The notes: generated from the letters alone by a model not told the origin. Counted from the stretch's first letter, positions 26,599 to 36,992 are shown. The stretch is DNA of 64,000 nucleotides from Candidatus Altimarinota bacterium (GCA_012031035.1 JAAUUT010000010.1:17373-81372), one strand, 5' to 3'. Numbers and translations are program-made.

Positions 26599-27471
26599 AT
26601 GGCTAAACGTATCTTACTCGCAGGCGCACAGGGACAACTCGGACAAGAATTACAAACAACCCTAACCCCACTCGGAGAAGTGATTGGGGTTGGACGAGAA
26701 AGTATGGATTTGTCGCAACCTGCTAGTATTCGTCAAATTATCTCCCAAATTCAGCCTCACTTTATTGTCAATGCGGCAGCTTATACGGCAGTTGACAAAG
26801 CAGAAAGCGAAGTAGAATTGGCTTATGCTATTAATGCGATCGCGCCTGAAATTCTAGCACAAGAAGCACAGAAATTAGGGGCAACTCTGCTACAAATTTC
26901 CACAGACTATGTTTTTGATGGACAGAAAAATACGCCATATCTTGAAGAAGATTTTACCAATCCACTCAGCATTTATGGAAAATCGAAGCTAGCAGGTGAA
27001 GAAGGTATTAAACAAGCTTGCCAGTCTTATATTATTTTAAGAACGGCTTGGGTTTACGGCACATATGGAAAGAGTAATTTTGTTAAAACCATGCTGCGCC
27101 TTGGTAAAGAACGAGAAGAAATTCGAGTGGTAAGCGACCAAGTTGGCAGTCCTACCTGGGCGCGAGATATTGCAGATGCCATAACTGAGTTGCTGGTAAA
27201 TCCGACAACGGGAGTTTATCACTTTACCAATAGTGGCGTTGCTAGTTGGTACGATTTTGCGATCGCAATTTTTGAAGAAGCAAAACAATTGGGATTTCCC
27301 CTAAAAGTTCGACAAGTTATCCCCATTACGACTGCTGAATATCCTACCCCTGCTAAGCGTCCTGCTTATTCAGTCCTTTCGGGGAAGAAAATCTCGACGG
27401 TCTTGGGAACTTATCCTGCTTACTGGCGAGACTCTCTCAGACAGATGCTCAAACAATTTTATGCTCAATGA
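26599..27471 (+). CDS. rmlD: dTDP-4-dehydrorhamnose reductase
   Basis: RmlD reduces dTDP-4-keto-rhamnose with NAD(P)H, the last step to dTDP-rhamnose. The 290-residue protein starts AKRILLAGAQGQLGQELQ with the GxxGxxG nucleotide loop. The SDR catalytic site is visible as STDYVFDG and the YGKSKLAGE motif (Tyr and Lys). The gene ends just before rmlA (four-base gap including the stop), so the two are probably co-transcribed. A classic rmlB is not in the window. Confidence 0.94.
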   Translation: MAKRILLAGAQGQLGQELQTTLTPLGEVIGVGRESMDLSQPASIRQIISQIQPHFIVNAAAYTAVDKAESEVELAYAINAIAPEILAQEAQKLGATLLQISTDYVFDGQKNTPYLEEDFTNPLSIYGKSKLAGEEGIKQACQSYIILRTAWVYGTYGKSNFVKTMLRLGKEREEIRVVSDQVGSPTWARDIADAITELLVNPTTGVYHFTNSGVASWYDFAIAIFEEAKQLGFPLKVRQVIPITTAEYPTPAKRPAYSVLSGKKISTVLGTYPAYWRDSLRQMLKQFYAQ

Positions 27472-27474
27472 TTT

Positions 27475-28548
27475 ATGAAAGCACTTATTCTCTCTGGCGG
27501 TAAAGGAACGAGATTGCGTCCTCTCACTCATACAGGTGCAAAACAATTGGTTCCCGTGGCGAATAAACCGATTCTCTGGTACGGAATTGAATCCATAGTT
27601 GCTGCTGGCGTTATCGATATTGGGATTATTATTTCTCCCGAAACCGGAGAGGAAATTAAAGCAAAAACTGGCAATGGCGATTGCTTTGGCGCAAAAATTA
27701 CTTATATCCTACAAGATGCTCCGTTAGGATTGGCTCATGCCGTCAAGGTCGCTCGACCCTTTTTAGAAGATTCTCCCTTCATTATGTATTTGGGAGACAA
27801 CCTCATCCAAGACGATCTTAGTAGTTTTTTAGAGGCTTTCAAAACGCAAAATTTAGACGCACTGATTCTGTTGAGGACGGTTTCTAATCCCACTGCCTTT
27901 GGCGTAGCGAAAGTAGACGAGAAAGGAAGAGTTCTACAGTTAGTCGAAAAGCCCAAAAATCCCCCTTCTAATTTAGCATTGGTGGGACTTTACTTTTTTT
28001 CGAGTGCCATTCATAGCGCGATCGCATCCATTCAACCTTCTGCGAGGGGAGAATTAGAAATTACCGATGCCATCCAAGCACTCATTGAAAGACAAAAACC
28101 AGTAGAAGCATTACAACTTATCGGATGGTGGTTGGATACGGGAAAGAAAGATGACTTGCTTGAAGCTAATCGAATTATTTTAGATACCTGCTTGCAAATT
28201 GCCGTTGATGGAGAGGTAGATTCTCAAAGTCAAATTATTGGTAGAGTTTGTATTGGTGCGAACTCTAAAATTATCAACAGTACCATTCGCGGCCCTGTTA
28301 TTATTGGAGAAAATTGTCACATCGAAAATTGCTTTATCGGGCCTTATACTAGTGTTGCCGATCGCGTGACCTTGTGCGATGCAGATATCGAACACAGCGT
28401 TATTTTACAAGATGCCAAAGTTAGTGGCATTCATCAAAGAATTGTTGATAGCGCGATCGGACAGCGTGCTAGATTAGAAGTTGCACCGCAACGTCCAAAA
28501 GCTTTGCGTTTTCTCATTGGTGACGATTCCCATATTGAGTTAGTTTAA
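27475..28548 (+). CDS. rmlA: Glucose-1-phosphate thymidylyltransferase, long form
   Basis: The 357-residue protein has the nucleotidyltransferase start MKALILSGGKGTRLRPLTHT, the YLGDNLIQDD metal region and VEKPK. A left-handed beta-helix follows (hexapeptide-like repeats IIGRVCIGANSKIINSTI and VIIGENCHIENCFIGPY), about residues 245-335. The length and helix match the RmlA-long/StrD branch, in which some members have rhamnose or other sugar pathway roles. It makes dTDP-glucose from dTTP and glucose 1-phosphate. It directly follows rmlD. Confidence 0.93.
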   Translation: MKALILSGGKGTRLRPLTHTGAKQLVPVANKPILWYGIESIVAAGVIDIGIIISPETGEEIKAKTGNGDCFGAKITYILQDAPLGLAHAVKVARPFLEDSPFIMYLGDNLIQDDLSSFLEAFKTQNLDALILLRTVSNPTAFGVAKVDEKGRVLQLVEKPKNPPSNLALVGLYFFSSAIHSAIASIQPSARGELEITDAIQALIERQKPVEALQLIGWWLDTGKKDDLLEANRIILDTCLQIAVDGEVDSQSQIIGRVCIGANSKIINSTIRGPVIIGENCHIENCFIGPYTSVADRVTLCDADIEHSVILQDAKVSGIHQRIVDSAIGQRARLEVAPQRPKALRFLIGDDSHIELV

Positions 28549-28737
28549 TTAATTTTGTATCAAAGATAAATCTTAGAGAAAGTTTTTTGGGTAATTTTAT
28601 TTATCGCTGTACTAGGCTTTTTTATTAGTTCGGGCTTTGTTGTTAACTCGCCCAACCGATGATAAATTCCCCTTAAAATTTAGCTTCTTGGTGTATGTTT
28701 TTATAACTGACAATACAAATTTTTAAGGTAATCTTTG

Positions 28738-29181
28738 ATGAGCAAAGGATGTACTAAACCCATTGAAATTCTACTCGTAGAAGATAACCCTGGCGATATC
28801 CAGCTAACCCGAATCGCTTTAGAAGATAACAAAATGAATATCAATTTGAGCGTAGCAGAAGATGGGGTAGAAGCACTGGAATTTCTGAAAAAAGAGGGTA
28901 AATATGCCAATGCTCCCCATCCCGATCTGGTTTTACTCGATCTCAATTTACCTAAAAAAGACGGGCGCGAGGTTTTAGCACAAATGAAAGCCGATCCTGT
29001 TTTGAAGCGCATTCCAGTCGTTATTCTGACAACTTCCCAAGCAGAAGAAGATGTTCTAAAAGCCTATAATCTTTGTGCTAACTGTTATATAACTAAACCT
29101 GTTGACCTAGATCAGTTTGTCAAAATCGTGCGCTCAATCGAAAGTTTTTGGTTCACCATAGTCAAACTACCGCCAGAATAG
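28738..29181 (+). CDS. Single-domain response regulator, Rcp1-like
   Basis: The protein consists of one receiver domain of 147 residues. It has the acidic pair in LLVEDNPGD, the phosphoacceptor in LVLLDLNLPKKDG, the TTS switch and the YITKPVDLDQF lysine. It resembles the Rcp1 family that partners cyanobacterial phytochrome kinases. A TTG at 28735 is an alternative start, three bases earlier. It precedes the hybrid kinase on the same strand, so the two likely form a phosphorelay. Confidence 0.9.
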   Translation: MSKGCTKPIEILLVEDNPGDIQLTRIALEDNKMNINLSVAEDGVEALEFLKKEGKYANAPHPDLVLLDLNLPKKDGREVLAQMKADPVLKRIPVVILTTSQAEEDVLKAYNLCANCYITKPVDLDQFVKIVRSIESFWFTIVKLPPE

Positions 29182-29296
29182 AATTATAAATGATGAATGA
29201 TGAATTATGAAAATTTTCTAAAAATTTAGTCTTTAAAAGTAGTCAATATTCTCCCCTACTCTCCCACTGTTGCCTGTTCCCTTTGACCAATGACTG

Positions 29297-31909
29297 ATGA
29301 CTAATGGCCATATTAAAATTTTGCTGGTAGAAGACAATCCTGGCGATGTTCTTTTACTTAAAGAGTTTTTGAGAGATGTTAACTCGACTCAGTTTGAGTT
29401 AACGCCCGTCGAGTGTCTTAAAGAAGCATTACAATTTCTCGACGAACAGAGGTTTGATATCGTTTTGTTAGACCTTTCTCTACCCGATAGCCAAGGATTA
29501 GAAACCTTTGTCGAAATCGATCGCAATGCGCCTTTGATTCCTATTGTCGTGCTAACGGGATTAGACGATGAAACCGTTGCGATTCGGGCGATGCAGGAGG
29601 GAGCGCAAGACTATCTCGTCAAAGGACAAGTCGATGGCAATCTCTTAGGACGGGCCATTCGATACGCGATCGAACGCAAGCAAGCACAAGAAATTTTACG
29701 ACAGCGAGAGCGTCAATTAAGTGCCGTATTTAACAGCGCTCTCAACGCGATCGCGATCGCCGACGATAATGGTAGATATATTGATGCAAATCCGGCTGCT
29801 TGCGAACTTTTTGGCGTTTCGCGAGAAGAGTTGTTAAATTCAAGTATTGCTGATTTTGCTGAAGCGAGTTTTGATTTCAATCTCGCTTGGCAAACCTTCC
29901 GAGAACAGGGACAAATGAAGGGCGAGTTTTGTCTTTGTCGCCGCGATGGAACGGTGCGAGAAGTAGAATTTGCTGCTACGGCTGACTTTTTACCGCACCA
30001 ACACCTATCCATTTTACGAGATATAACCGAGCGCAAGCGATCGGCACTCGCCCTCAAACACCAAACAGAAATTTTGCAAGCGATTTTCGATCATATTCCC
30101 GTAATGTTGAGCTTCTACGATGCTAACGGTCGCCTAGAAATGGTCAACAAAGCGTTCGAGAAAATCTTAGGCTGGTCGCTAGAAGAACTCAAAGAAACAG
30201 ATGTTTTAGCCGAGTGCTATCCTGACCCCGATTATCGCGCGGGGGTTTTAGAATTTATGAAAACTCCCGATGGAAGTTGGAGAGACTTTCACACCAGAAA
30301 TCGAGCGGGAACTATCATAGAAACCTCTTGGGCAAACGTGCGCTTGCCCAGTGGCTTTAATGTCGGTATCGGTCAGGATATCACCGAACGCAAGCGAGCC
30401 GAGCAGAAAATCTACGAACAAGCCGCCCTTTTAGAGATTACCACCAATGCCATTCTCGTGTGCGATCGCGCCAACCAAATTATTTTTTGGAATAAAGGAG
30501 CCGAGCAACTTTATGGCTGGCTCCCAGAAGAAGCTTTGGGCAAAGATTCCACTGAGTTGCTCTATGAAGAAATCTCGCCCCAACTCGAATCGGCTTTCCA
30601 AGAAGTTGCCGAGCGGGGCGAGTGGCAAGGGGAGTTGCATAAAATCGACAAATATGGTAAAGAAGTCATTGTTGAAAGTCGCTGGACGCAGGTACGCGAC
30701 GAACGCGGACAACCCAAATCGATTCTGCGCGTCGATACCGATATTACCGAAAAAAAGCACCTAGAAGCGCAAATTCTCCGCGCTCAGCGTCTAGAAAGCC
30801 TGGGAACCCTAGCAAGCGGCATCGCTCACGACCTCAACAACATTCTGACACCGATTTTAACAACCGCTCAACTCCTACCGCTCAAAAATCCCGATTTTGA
30901 CGAGCGAAGTATGCAGCTTTTAAAATTGCTAGAGGGAAGCGCTAGACGCGGTGCGGATTTGGTCAAACAAATTCTCTCCTTTGCGCGAGGAGTCGAAGGT
31001 AAGCGTAGCATCGTACAAGTCGGACACCTGTTATGGGAAGTCGTAAAAATTGCTAAAAGCACGTTTCCTAAATCGATAGAAATCGAGGCAGATATCCCCA
31101 CGCACGAACTAGGAATGGTGTTTGCCGACGCGACTCACTTACATCAAGTTTTGATGAATCTCTGCGTCAACGCGCGCGATGCTATGCCGGATGGGGGAAA
31201 CTTGCTTATTTCTGCCCACAATACCTTTCTAGACGAGCGTGATGCCAAGAAAAACCTTTATGCTAAAGTTGGACGCTATCTTGTCATCAGATTTTCGGAT
31301 ACGGGAATCGGTATGACTCCCGAAATTCTCGATCGCATTTTTGAGCCTTTTTTTACTACCAAAGAGGTCGGTAAAGGAACGGGATTGGGTCTTTCAACAA
31401 CGCTAGGCATCGTTAAAGGCTATGGGGGGTTTATTACCGTCTCTAGCAAGGTTGGTGACGGAAGTACTTTTAAAGTTTATCTGCCGCAAGTTAATGAAGC
31501 TCAAAAGCAGGTAGATATAGAATCGGATATGCCTAGAGGCAAGGGAGAATTAATTTTAGTCGTTGATGACGAAGCAGCGGTGCGAGAAATTACCCAAACC
31601 TCATTAGAAGCTAGTGGCTATCGAGTATTGCTTGCTAAAGATGGAATTGATGCGATCGCGCTTTATACGCAGCACAAAGATGAGATTAAAGCTATTTTAA
31701 TGGATATTATGATGCCCTCGATGGATGGCACTACGGCAAGTCGAACCCTGCACAAAATTAATCCTAACGTTAAAATTATTGCGACTAGCGGGTTAATTTC
31801 CAACGAAAAAATTGCTCAAGAGGCTGGCGATAGTATCAAAGCATTTCTCTCAAAGCCTTACACCTTGAAAGATTTATTAAATGTATTACATGAGATTGTT
31901 AATCAGTAA
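29297..31909 (+). CDS. Hybrid histidine kinase, REC-PAS3-HisKA-HATPase-REC
   Basis: The 870-residue soluble kinase has an N-terminal receiver (about 5-125, VLLDLSLPDSQG), three PAS domains (about 140-250, 255-370, 375-495, each closing in an RDITERK-like helix), HisKA with the phosphohistidine in SGIAHDLNNI, an HATPase domain (NARDAMPDGG, DTGIGMT, GTGLGLSTT) and a C-terminal receiver (ILMDIMMPSMDG, FLSKPYTLKDL). No membrane segment is present, so the PAS domains sense a cytoplasmic or soluble signal. It follows the Rcp1-like regulator at about 115 bases. Confidence 0.95.
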   Translation: MTNGHIKILLVEDNPGDVLLLKEFLRDVNSTQFELTPVECLKEALQFLDEQRFDIVLLDLSLPDSQGLETFVEIDRNAPLIPIVVLTGLDDETVAIRAMQEGAQDYLVKGQVDGNLLGRAIRYAIERKQAQEILRQRERQLSAVFNSALNAIAIADDNGRYIDANPAACELFGVSREELLNSSIADFAEASFDFNLAWQTFREQGQMKGEFCLCRRDGTVREVEFAATADFLPHQHLSILRDITERKRSALALKHQTEILQAIFDHIPVMLSFYDANGRLEMVNKAFEKILGWSLEELKETDVLAECYPDPDYRAGVLEFMKTPDGSWRDFHTRNRAGTIIETSWANVRLPSGFNVGIGQDITERKRAEQKIYEQAALLEITTNAILVCDRANQIIFWNKGAEQLYGWLPEEALGKDSTELLYEEISPQLESAFQEVAERGEWQGELHKIDKYGKEVIVESRWTQVRDERGQPKSILRVDTDITEKKHLEAQILRAQRLESLGTLASGIAHDLNNILTPILTTAQLLPLKNPDFDERSMQLLKLLEGSARRGADLVKQILSFARGVEGKRSIVQVGHLLWEVVKIAKSTFPKSIEIEADIPTHELGMVFADATHLHQVLMNLCVNARDAMPDGGNLLISAHNTFLDERDAKKNLYAKVGRYLVIRFSDTGIGMTPEILDRIFEPFFTTKEVGKGTGLGLSTTLGIVKGYGGFITVSSKVGDGSTFKVYLPQVNEAQKQVDIESDMPRGKGELILVVDDEAAVREITQTSLEASGYRVLLAKDGIDAIALYTQHKDEIKAILMDIMMPSMDGTTASRTLHKINPNVKIIATSGLISNEKIAQEAGDSIKAFLSKPYTLKDLLNVLHEIVNQ

Positions 31910-31910
31910 T

Positions 31911-33341
31911 TCATTGATTTTTATTATCGCTTTCTATTACCAATCCTCCCTGAGTAACTGGTAAATCTAACCAGGAACTAAGTTCGCTTGCCAGCCAAGC
32001 GATTTCTGGTTCGGTTAAATTAAAATTTAGAGTATACTGGCGTTTTCCTGCCCAAATCGATAAAGAAGCTGGTATTTTAACGCGATCGCCCTCAGAATCT
32101 TTTGTATAAGCGAGGTCTTTATATTGCAACTTGTCAATTGCCTGTCGTGGGGAAGTACGCGCTTGGGGATATCGAATGCCAAACAGTTCTTTGGTTAAAG
32201 AAATTGTTTGAGAATCGATCCGCAGTCTTGCTCGTCCGAATAAACTATAGAGAATAGTAGTAATCATGCCAATTCCTGCTGCCCAAAACGGCAGCGAAAA
32301 CAATCCAAAAAATAAATTTCCAGGAAAGGGTGCAAAAAGCACCATACTCATCCAAAAAAGAATAAAAGAATTCCAGGCGATCGCAAAAGCTCCTAAAAAT
32401 AATAATGCAGGATAAAATCCTTTGGAGGGAAAAATAATTTGTAATACCTCATCATTTTTAGAAAGTAAAATATTACTGCCAAATGGTTGACTAATTGCTG
32501 AATTAATAGAAACTAATTGAGGTCTTTCTAAAGCTTCTAAAGCTTCTTGAGCCGATTTAAATCGTTTCTCCAAACTCGGTGCGATCGCGCGTTTCAACCA
32601 ATTAGTTAAATTGGGGCTGAGGTTGGTTAAGTTTTCAAATTGAATTCTTAAATCTTTTTGGGGTAAATCGGCAGGATGAATTCCTATTACTAAATAAATT
32701 AAAGTGGCTCCTAAACTGTAAATATCCGATGCCTCAACTGCACGTCCGCCAAACTGTTCTGGCGGCATATAACCATAAGTTCCCACTAATGTAATCGTTC
32801 CTCCTTCTGCCGCAGCCAGGGTTTGTACCGCTCCAAAATCGACTAAATAAACTTGACCGACACTATGTCCAGAACGATTGGTTAATAATATATTACTTGG
32901 TTTGATATCGCGGTGAATAACTGAAGGTTTTTGGCCGTGTAAATAAATGAGAATTTCTAATAAAGATTTAGCAATTTGTTGAATTTCTTCTTCGTTAAAT
33001 GTTCTTCCTTCTTTGAGATGTTCTTCTAGAGATTTTGCTTCGATATAAGTTTGTACTAGGGCAAATCCTTTAAGATTTGAGAAATTTATCTCGAAATAAT
33101 CTAAATAACGAGGAATAGAAGGATGTGATAGATGGCGAAGGGTCTGTGCTTCTCTCTCGAAGAGTTTAAGATTATCCCATTCAAAATCACTATTAAAAAT
33201 AAGTAATTTGAGGACAATGTTTTCTTGGGTTGTGAGGTCGCGGGCTAAAAAAGTTTGTCTGCCAGCTTTTTTACCTAATTGCTTGATAATTTCATAGCGA
33301 TCGCTCAATATTTGACCGATTTTCAAGTCTCTATTTCCCAT
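31911..33341 (-). CDS. Membrane-tethered Ser/Thr protein kinase
   Basis: The 476-residue kinase has ATP and catalytic residues (LKLL, HRDIKPSN, DFGAVQ, GTYGYMPPEQ) in residues 1-280. About residues 315-385 contain two or three hydrophobic stretches (PALLFLGAFAIAWNSFILFW, FFGLFSLPFWAAGIGMITTI). They are followed by a soluble tail ending ELSSWLDLPVTQGG that may be a ligand-sensing domain. The DFG is kept, so the kinase should be active. Its stop lies one base from the hybrid kinase stop on the other strand. Confidence 0.92.
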   Translation of the reverse strand: MGNRDLKIGQILSDRYEIIKQLGKKAGRQTFLARDLTTQENIVLKLLIFNSDFEWDNLKLFEREAQTLRHLSHPSIPRYLDYFEINFSNLKGFALVQTYIEAKSLEEHLKEGRTFNEEEIQQIAKSLLEILIYLHGQKPSVIHRDIKPSNILLTNRSGHSVGQVYLVDFGAVQTLAAAEGGTITLVGTYGYMPPEQFGGRAVEASDIYSLGATLIYLVIGIHPADLPQKDLRIQFENLTNLSPNLTNWLKRAIAPSLEKRFKSAQEALEALERPQLVSINSAISQPFGSNILLSKNDEVLQIIFPSKGFYPALLFLGAFAIAWNSFILFWMSMVLFAPFPGNLFFGLFSLPFWAAGIGMITTILYSLFGRARLRIDSQTISLTKELFGIRYPQARTSPRQAIDKLQYKDLAYTKDSEGDRVKIPASLSIWAGKRQYTLNFNLTEPEIAWLASELSSWLDLPVTQGGLVIESDNKNQ

Positions 33342-33701
33342 AATAATTATTCTTTTTAGAAAACGCGATCGCTTTTCAGTAATCAGTAATCAGTTATCAG
33401 TGACCGGAAGCTTATACTTTGGTCTAATCTACTGAAAATTGCTGTTGTTTTACCCAATCAATCCTATTGTAATAAATGCTCTCTTAATGCTACGTAATCC
33501 AAAAGTAGGGGACGGGGCTTTCAAGGTGGCGACGTAGAGACGCGATATATCGCGTCTTTACCATACACAGCCCTTCGCGAATGGTTATTCGCCCTCACGG
33601 GAATGGTTATAAGAGGCTCCCTTTGCAATTTTATTAATAGGTAGTGCGATTATCTTGCTCGCGCTTGGAGGTTTGTGAGCGAGACGCTGATACGACAATT
33701 A
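33342..33701. other. Intergenic region with perfect palindrome
   Basis: I see no gene. A perfect 20-base palindrome AGACGCGATATATCGCGTCT lies at 33538-33557, and TCAGTAATCAGT-like short repeats occur near 33380-33400. These are typical dispersed repeats of cyanobacterial genomes. Confidence 0.5.
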
Positions 33702-35453
33702 CTACAATAAACCTTCAAAATTGCCCGCCAAATAATGTGTTCGACACAAATGACGTTGAATCTTACCGCTAGAGGTTTTGGGGATAGTACCTGGTTTCAA
33801 AAGTAGGATATCGTATACTTGCAACTCGTGTTGTCCAGAGACGGCTTTACGGATAGCTTGAATTAATTGCTTTGGTTCGATATCTTCACCCGAATTACCA
33901 TTATTACTGCGTTTTATATAGTTGCGTTCTATTTCTGCTATGACAACTAACTTTTCTTCTCCTCCAATCTCTACAGAAAATCCAGCAGCGCAATTCGGTC
34001 TAATTAGAGAATGACTTTGTTCTACCGTCCATTCGATATCTTGAGGATAATAATTGCGACCGTTGATAATAATAATATCCTTAAGGCGACCCGTGACGAA
34101 AAGTTCGTCATCTTCGAGAAATCCCAAGTCACCAGTCCGCAGAAATGGCCCTTCGTTGGTGTCTGTGAGATAAGCATTAAAAGTATTTTTCGTTTCTTCT
34201 TCTTGATTCCAGTAACCCTGCGCCACGCTAGAACCCGATACCCAGATTTCACCCACTTCATAAGAAGCACATTGAATGAGCGTTTTGGGGTTGACAACAA
34301 GCACTTTTTGATCTACTAGACTGCGACCGCAACTTACAACCGTTCGAGCATTATCGCCATTGCTAGCAGCGATGACATGATGTTTTTCTAGAGCCTCTGC
34401 TTTAACGTTTTTGTAGGCGATCGCGCTCATTTTTTGACCGCCCGATACAATTAAGGTGGCCTCTGCCATACCATAGCAAGGATAAAAAGCTTCTCGGCGA
34501 AAACCGCAGGGTTCAAACATCTGCGCGAATTGTTCTAGAATTTCGTAACTAATCGCTTCGGAACCATTAAAGGCAAGATTCCAACTGCTGAGATCGAGGT
34601 TAGTGAGTTGTTCTGGCGTGACTTTGCGCGCGACCAAATTATAAGCAAAATTAGGCCCGCCACTGGTATTCGCTTTGTAGCGAGAAATCGCCTGCAACCA
34701 ACGAATCGGACTTTGCAAAAACATGAGTGGCGACATAAGAATTACCGGAAACCCGCCGTAAAGGGGCTGTAAGACCCCTCCAATCAATCCCATGTCATGA
34801 TATAAAGGCAACCAAATCACGCCCGTACTGTTGGGCGAATGCTCGAAGCAACGATAAATCCAACTTAGATTGTGGAGTAAATTGCGATGGGCGATCGCAA
34901 CGCCTTTGGGTTCTGCTGTCGAACCGGAGGTATATTGCAAAAAAGCTAGCGTATCGCCGCTAAGAATAGGAAATTGCCATTTATCGGCTAAAGACTCGTC
35001 TAAATTATCCGTTGCTGCCCAGTGTAGCGTTTTTAATTCGGGAGATCGCTCCCATTGCCGTTCTAAATTACCCAAAACCGAACGCACGCTCAAAGCGACT
35101 TTCGGTTGCGCATCGGCTATCATCGTTTGCAGGCGAGTTGCCAAACGGTTAGGTCGGGGTGGATAAGCAGGAACGGCAATAACGCCAGCATAAAGACAGC
35201 CAAAAAATGCGACAATATAATCTAAGCCTGGCGGATAGATTAAAAGAGCGCGATCGCCCGGATCGCAAAAAGATTGGAGATAAACAGCAATCGTCCGTGC
35301 TTTGCGATCGAGTTCGCCGTAGGTTAGGCTAACTTCTTCGGTTTCTCCATCCGTCAAAAATGTATAGCCCTTCAGATCGGGTTGAGCGATCGCCCTATAG
35401 CGTAGCAAATCGACTAATGTAGTAGCTTTAACAGGATGTTCAAAAAAATTCAT
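33702..35453 (-). CDS. Fatty acyl-AMP ligase (FAAL)
   Basis: The 583-residue adenylate-forming enzyme has the P-loop YTSGSTAEPKGV (A3 core), the start LRYRAIAQPDLKGYTF, and the FAAL-type insertion region; the hinge GDLGFLEDDELFVTGRLKD is present. FAALs activate fatty acids as adenylates and load them on an ACP, usually the first module of a lipopeptide or polyketide. Here no ACP or PKS is adjacent, but polyketide fragments lie elsewhere in the window. A link is inference. The C-terminal lysine (PKTSSGKIQR) is present. Confidence 0.92.
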   Translation of the reverse strand: MNFFEHPVKATTLVDLLRYRAIAQPDLKGYTFLTDGETEEVSLTYGELDRKARTIAVYLQSFCDPGDRALLIYPPGLDYIVAFFGCLYAGVIAVPAYPPRPNRLATRLQTMIADAQPKVALSVRSVLGNLERQWERSPELKTLHWAATDNLDESLADKWQFPILSGDTLAFLQYTSGSTAEPKGVAIAHRNLLHNLSWIYRCFEHSPNSTGVIWLPLYHDMGLIGGVLQPLYGGFPVILMSPLMFLQSPIRWLQAISRYKANTSGGPNFAYNLVARKVTPEQLTNLDLSSWNLAFNGSEAISYEILEQFAQMFEPCGFRREAFYPCYGMAEATLIVSGGQKMSAIAYKNVKAEALEKHHVIAASNGDNARTVVSCGRSLVDQKVLVVNPKTLIQCASYEVGEIWVSGSSVAQGYWNQEEETKNTFNAYLTDTNEGPFLRTGDLGFLEDDELFVTGRLKDIIIINGRNYYPQDIEWTVEQSHSLIRPNCAAGFSVEIGGEEKLVVIAEIERNYIKRSNNGNSGEDIEPKQLIQAIRKAVSGQHELQVYDILLLKPGTIPKTSSGKIQRHLCRTHYLAGNFEGLL

Positions 35454-35540
35454 TCAATATAATCGATAGTTTGCAAAGTAAAATAACAGGCTTTTTTCAA
35501 TAAATGTTAGCCTATAGCATTTTTTAGTTAAAGGAGATAT

Positions 35541-36857
35541 ATGGCGATCCAGATTCGCAAACTGGCACAAATGACACCACAAGACCTTGCGACCCTTCAA
35601 AAACGGTCTGAGCTAGATATTGACAAAGTATTGCCGATCGCGCAAACCGTTATCGATAAGATTAAGCAAGACGGCGATGCGGGAGTCGTCGAATACGCCA
35701 GAAAATTTGACTACGCAGACGCAACCGCAGAAAATCTGAAGGTTACAGAAGAAGAATTCGCTAAAGCAGAAGACGCGATCGAACCAGACGTTAAAGCAGC
35801 AATAGAACAAGCATTTACTAATATAAAAGCCGTTCACCAGCGCCAGATGCCCGAAGAAATGAACTTGGCGGAAATTGATACAGGGGTCTTCGCAGGAGAA
35901 AAAATAACGCCGATTCCCAAAGTCGGATTGTACGTTCCCAGAGGACGAGGCGCATTTCCTTCGATGATGTTAATGTTAGCGATTCCCGCCGTCGTTGCAG
36001 GCGTGGATCGCGTTATCGTATGCACCCCGCCAGACAAGCAAGGCAATGTAGAACCCGTATCTTTAGTCGCCGCACGGATGGCAGGCGTTAAAGAAATTTA
36101 TAAACTAGGAGGAGTTCAGGCGATCGCAGCAATGGGACTCGGAACTCAAACCGTCCCCAAAGTCGATAAAATTACTGGCCCATGTAGCGTTTATGGCGCT
36201 GCTGCCAAACGGTTATTATTTGGAACCGTTGATGTCGGACTTCCCGCCGGGCCAAGCGAATCGATTGTTTTGGCAGATGAAACCACCGATCCCCAATTAG
36301 CAGCCTTGGATCTTTTAATTGAAGCAGAACACGGTTCGGATTCTGCGGCGTTATTAGTGACTCACAGCGAATCAGTTGCCCTCAAAGCAAGCGAGTATAT
36401 CTCTCACTATCTCAAACAACTTCCCGATTGGCGAAGAGAGTTTTGCGAGCAAGGATTGTCTGCTTATGGGGGAATTGTGCTAACTTCCAACTTAGAAGAA
36501 TCGATTCATTTCATCAACGAATATGCTCCAGAACATTTAGAGGTTTTGGTTAAAGATCCTTTTAGCGTCGTTGGAAAAATTAAAAATGCAGGGGAAATTT
36601 TATTAGGCGCTTATACCCCTTCTTCGATGGCAACCTATGCAATTGGCGTTAATGCGGTACTGCCAACGGGAGGATTTGCCCGTTCTTATTCTGCGGTTTC
36701 CGTTTATGATTTTCTCAAGCGATCGACCCTGGCATACGTCACGAGTGAAGGGTTTAATCGTCTCAAACAAACCACCCAAACTTTGGCCGCTTACGAAGAG
36801 TTTCCCGCGCACGGAATGGCGATTCGAGAAAGAGAAGGATTGCTAGATTTGGGGTGA
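35541..36857 (+). CDS. hisD: Histidinol dehydrogenase
   Basis: HisD oxidises L-histidinol to L-histidine in two NAD-dependent steps and binds zinc. The 438-residue protein has VGLYVPRGRGAFPSMMLMLA, KITGPCSVYG, GPSESIVLADE, DLLIEAEHGSD with the zinc Gln/His region, and EYAPEHLEVL. An AAAGGAG ribosome site lies upstream (35530 area). The gene is alone, as histidine genes are scattered in cyanobacteria. Confidence 0.97.
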   Translation: MAIQIRKLAQMTPQDLATLQKRSELDIDKVLPIAQTVIDKIKQDGDAGVVEYARKFDYADATAENLKVTEEEFAKAEDAIEPDVKAAIEQAFTNIKAVHQRQMPEEMNLAEIDTGVFAGEKITPIPKVGLYVPRGRGAFPSMMLMLAIPAVVAGVDRVIVCTPPDKQGNVEPVSLVAARMAGVKEIYKLGGVQAIAAMGLGTQTVPKVDKITGPCSVYGAAAKRLLFGTVDVGLPAGPSESIVLADETTDPQLAALDLLIEAEHGSDSAALLVTHSESVALKASEYISHYLKQLPDWRREFCEQGLSAYGGIVLTSNLEESIHFINEYAPEHLEVLVKDPFSVVGKIKNAGEILLGAYTPSSMATYAIGVNAVLPTGGFARSYSAVSVYDFLKRSTLAYVTSEGFNRLKQTTQTLAAYEEFPAHGMAIREREGLLDLG

Positions 36858-36992
36858 TTTTTGTTACGTAAGCGGACAAAGATAAATTGAGAGTTAAATA
36901 GCCTTGGGATGCAAAAGCAGTCATTTTCTATTCTTCATCGCCAGACAATTTGTGACATCCTCTTAAATGGTTATACTTGACAATTCAAAATA

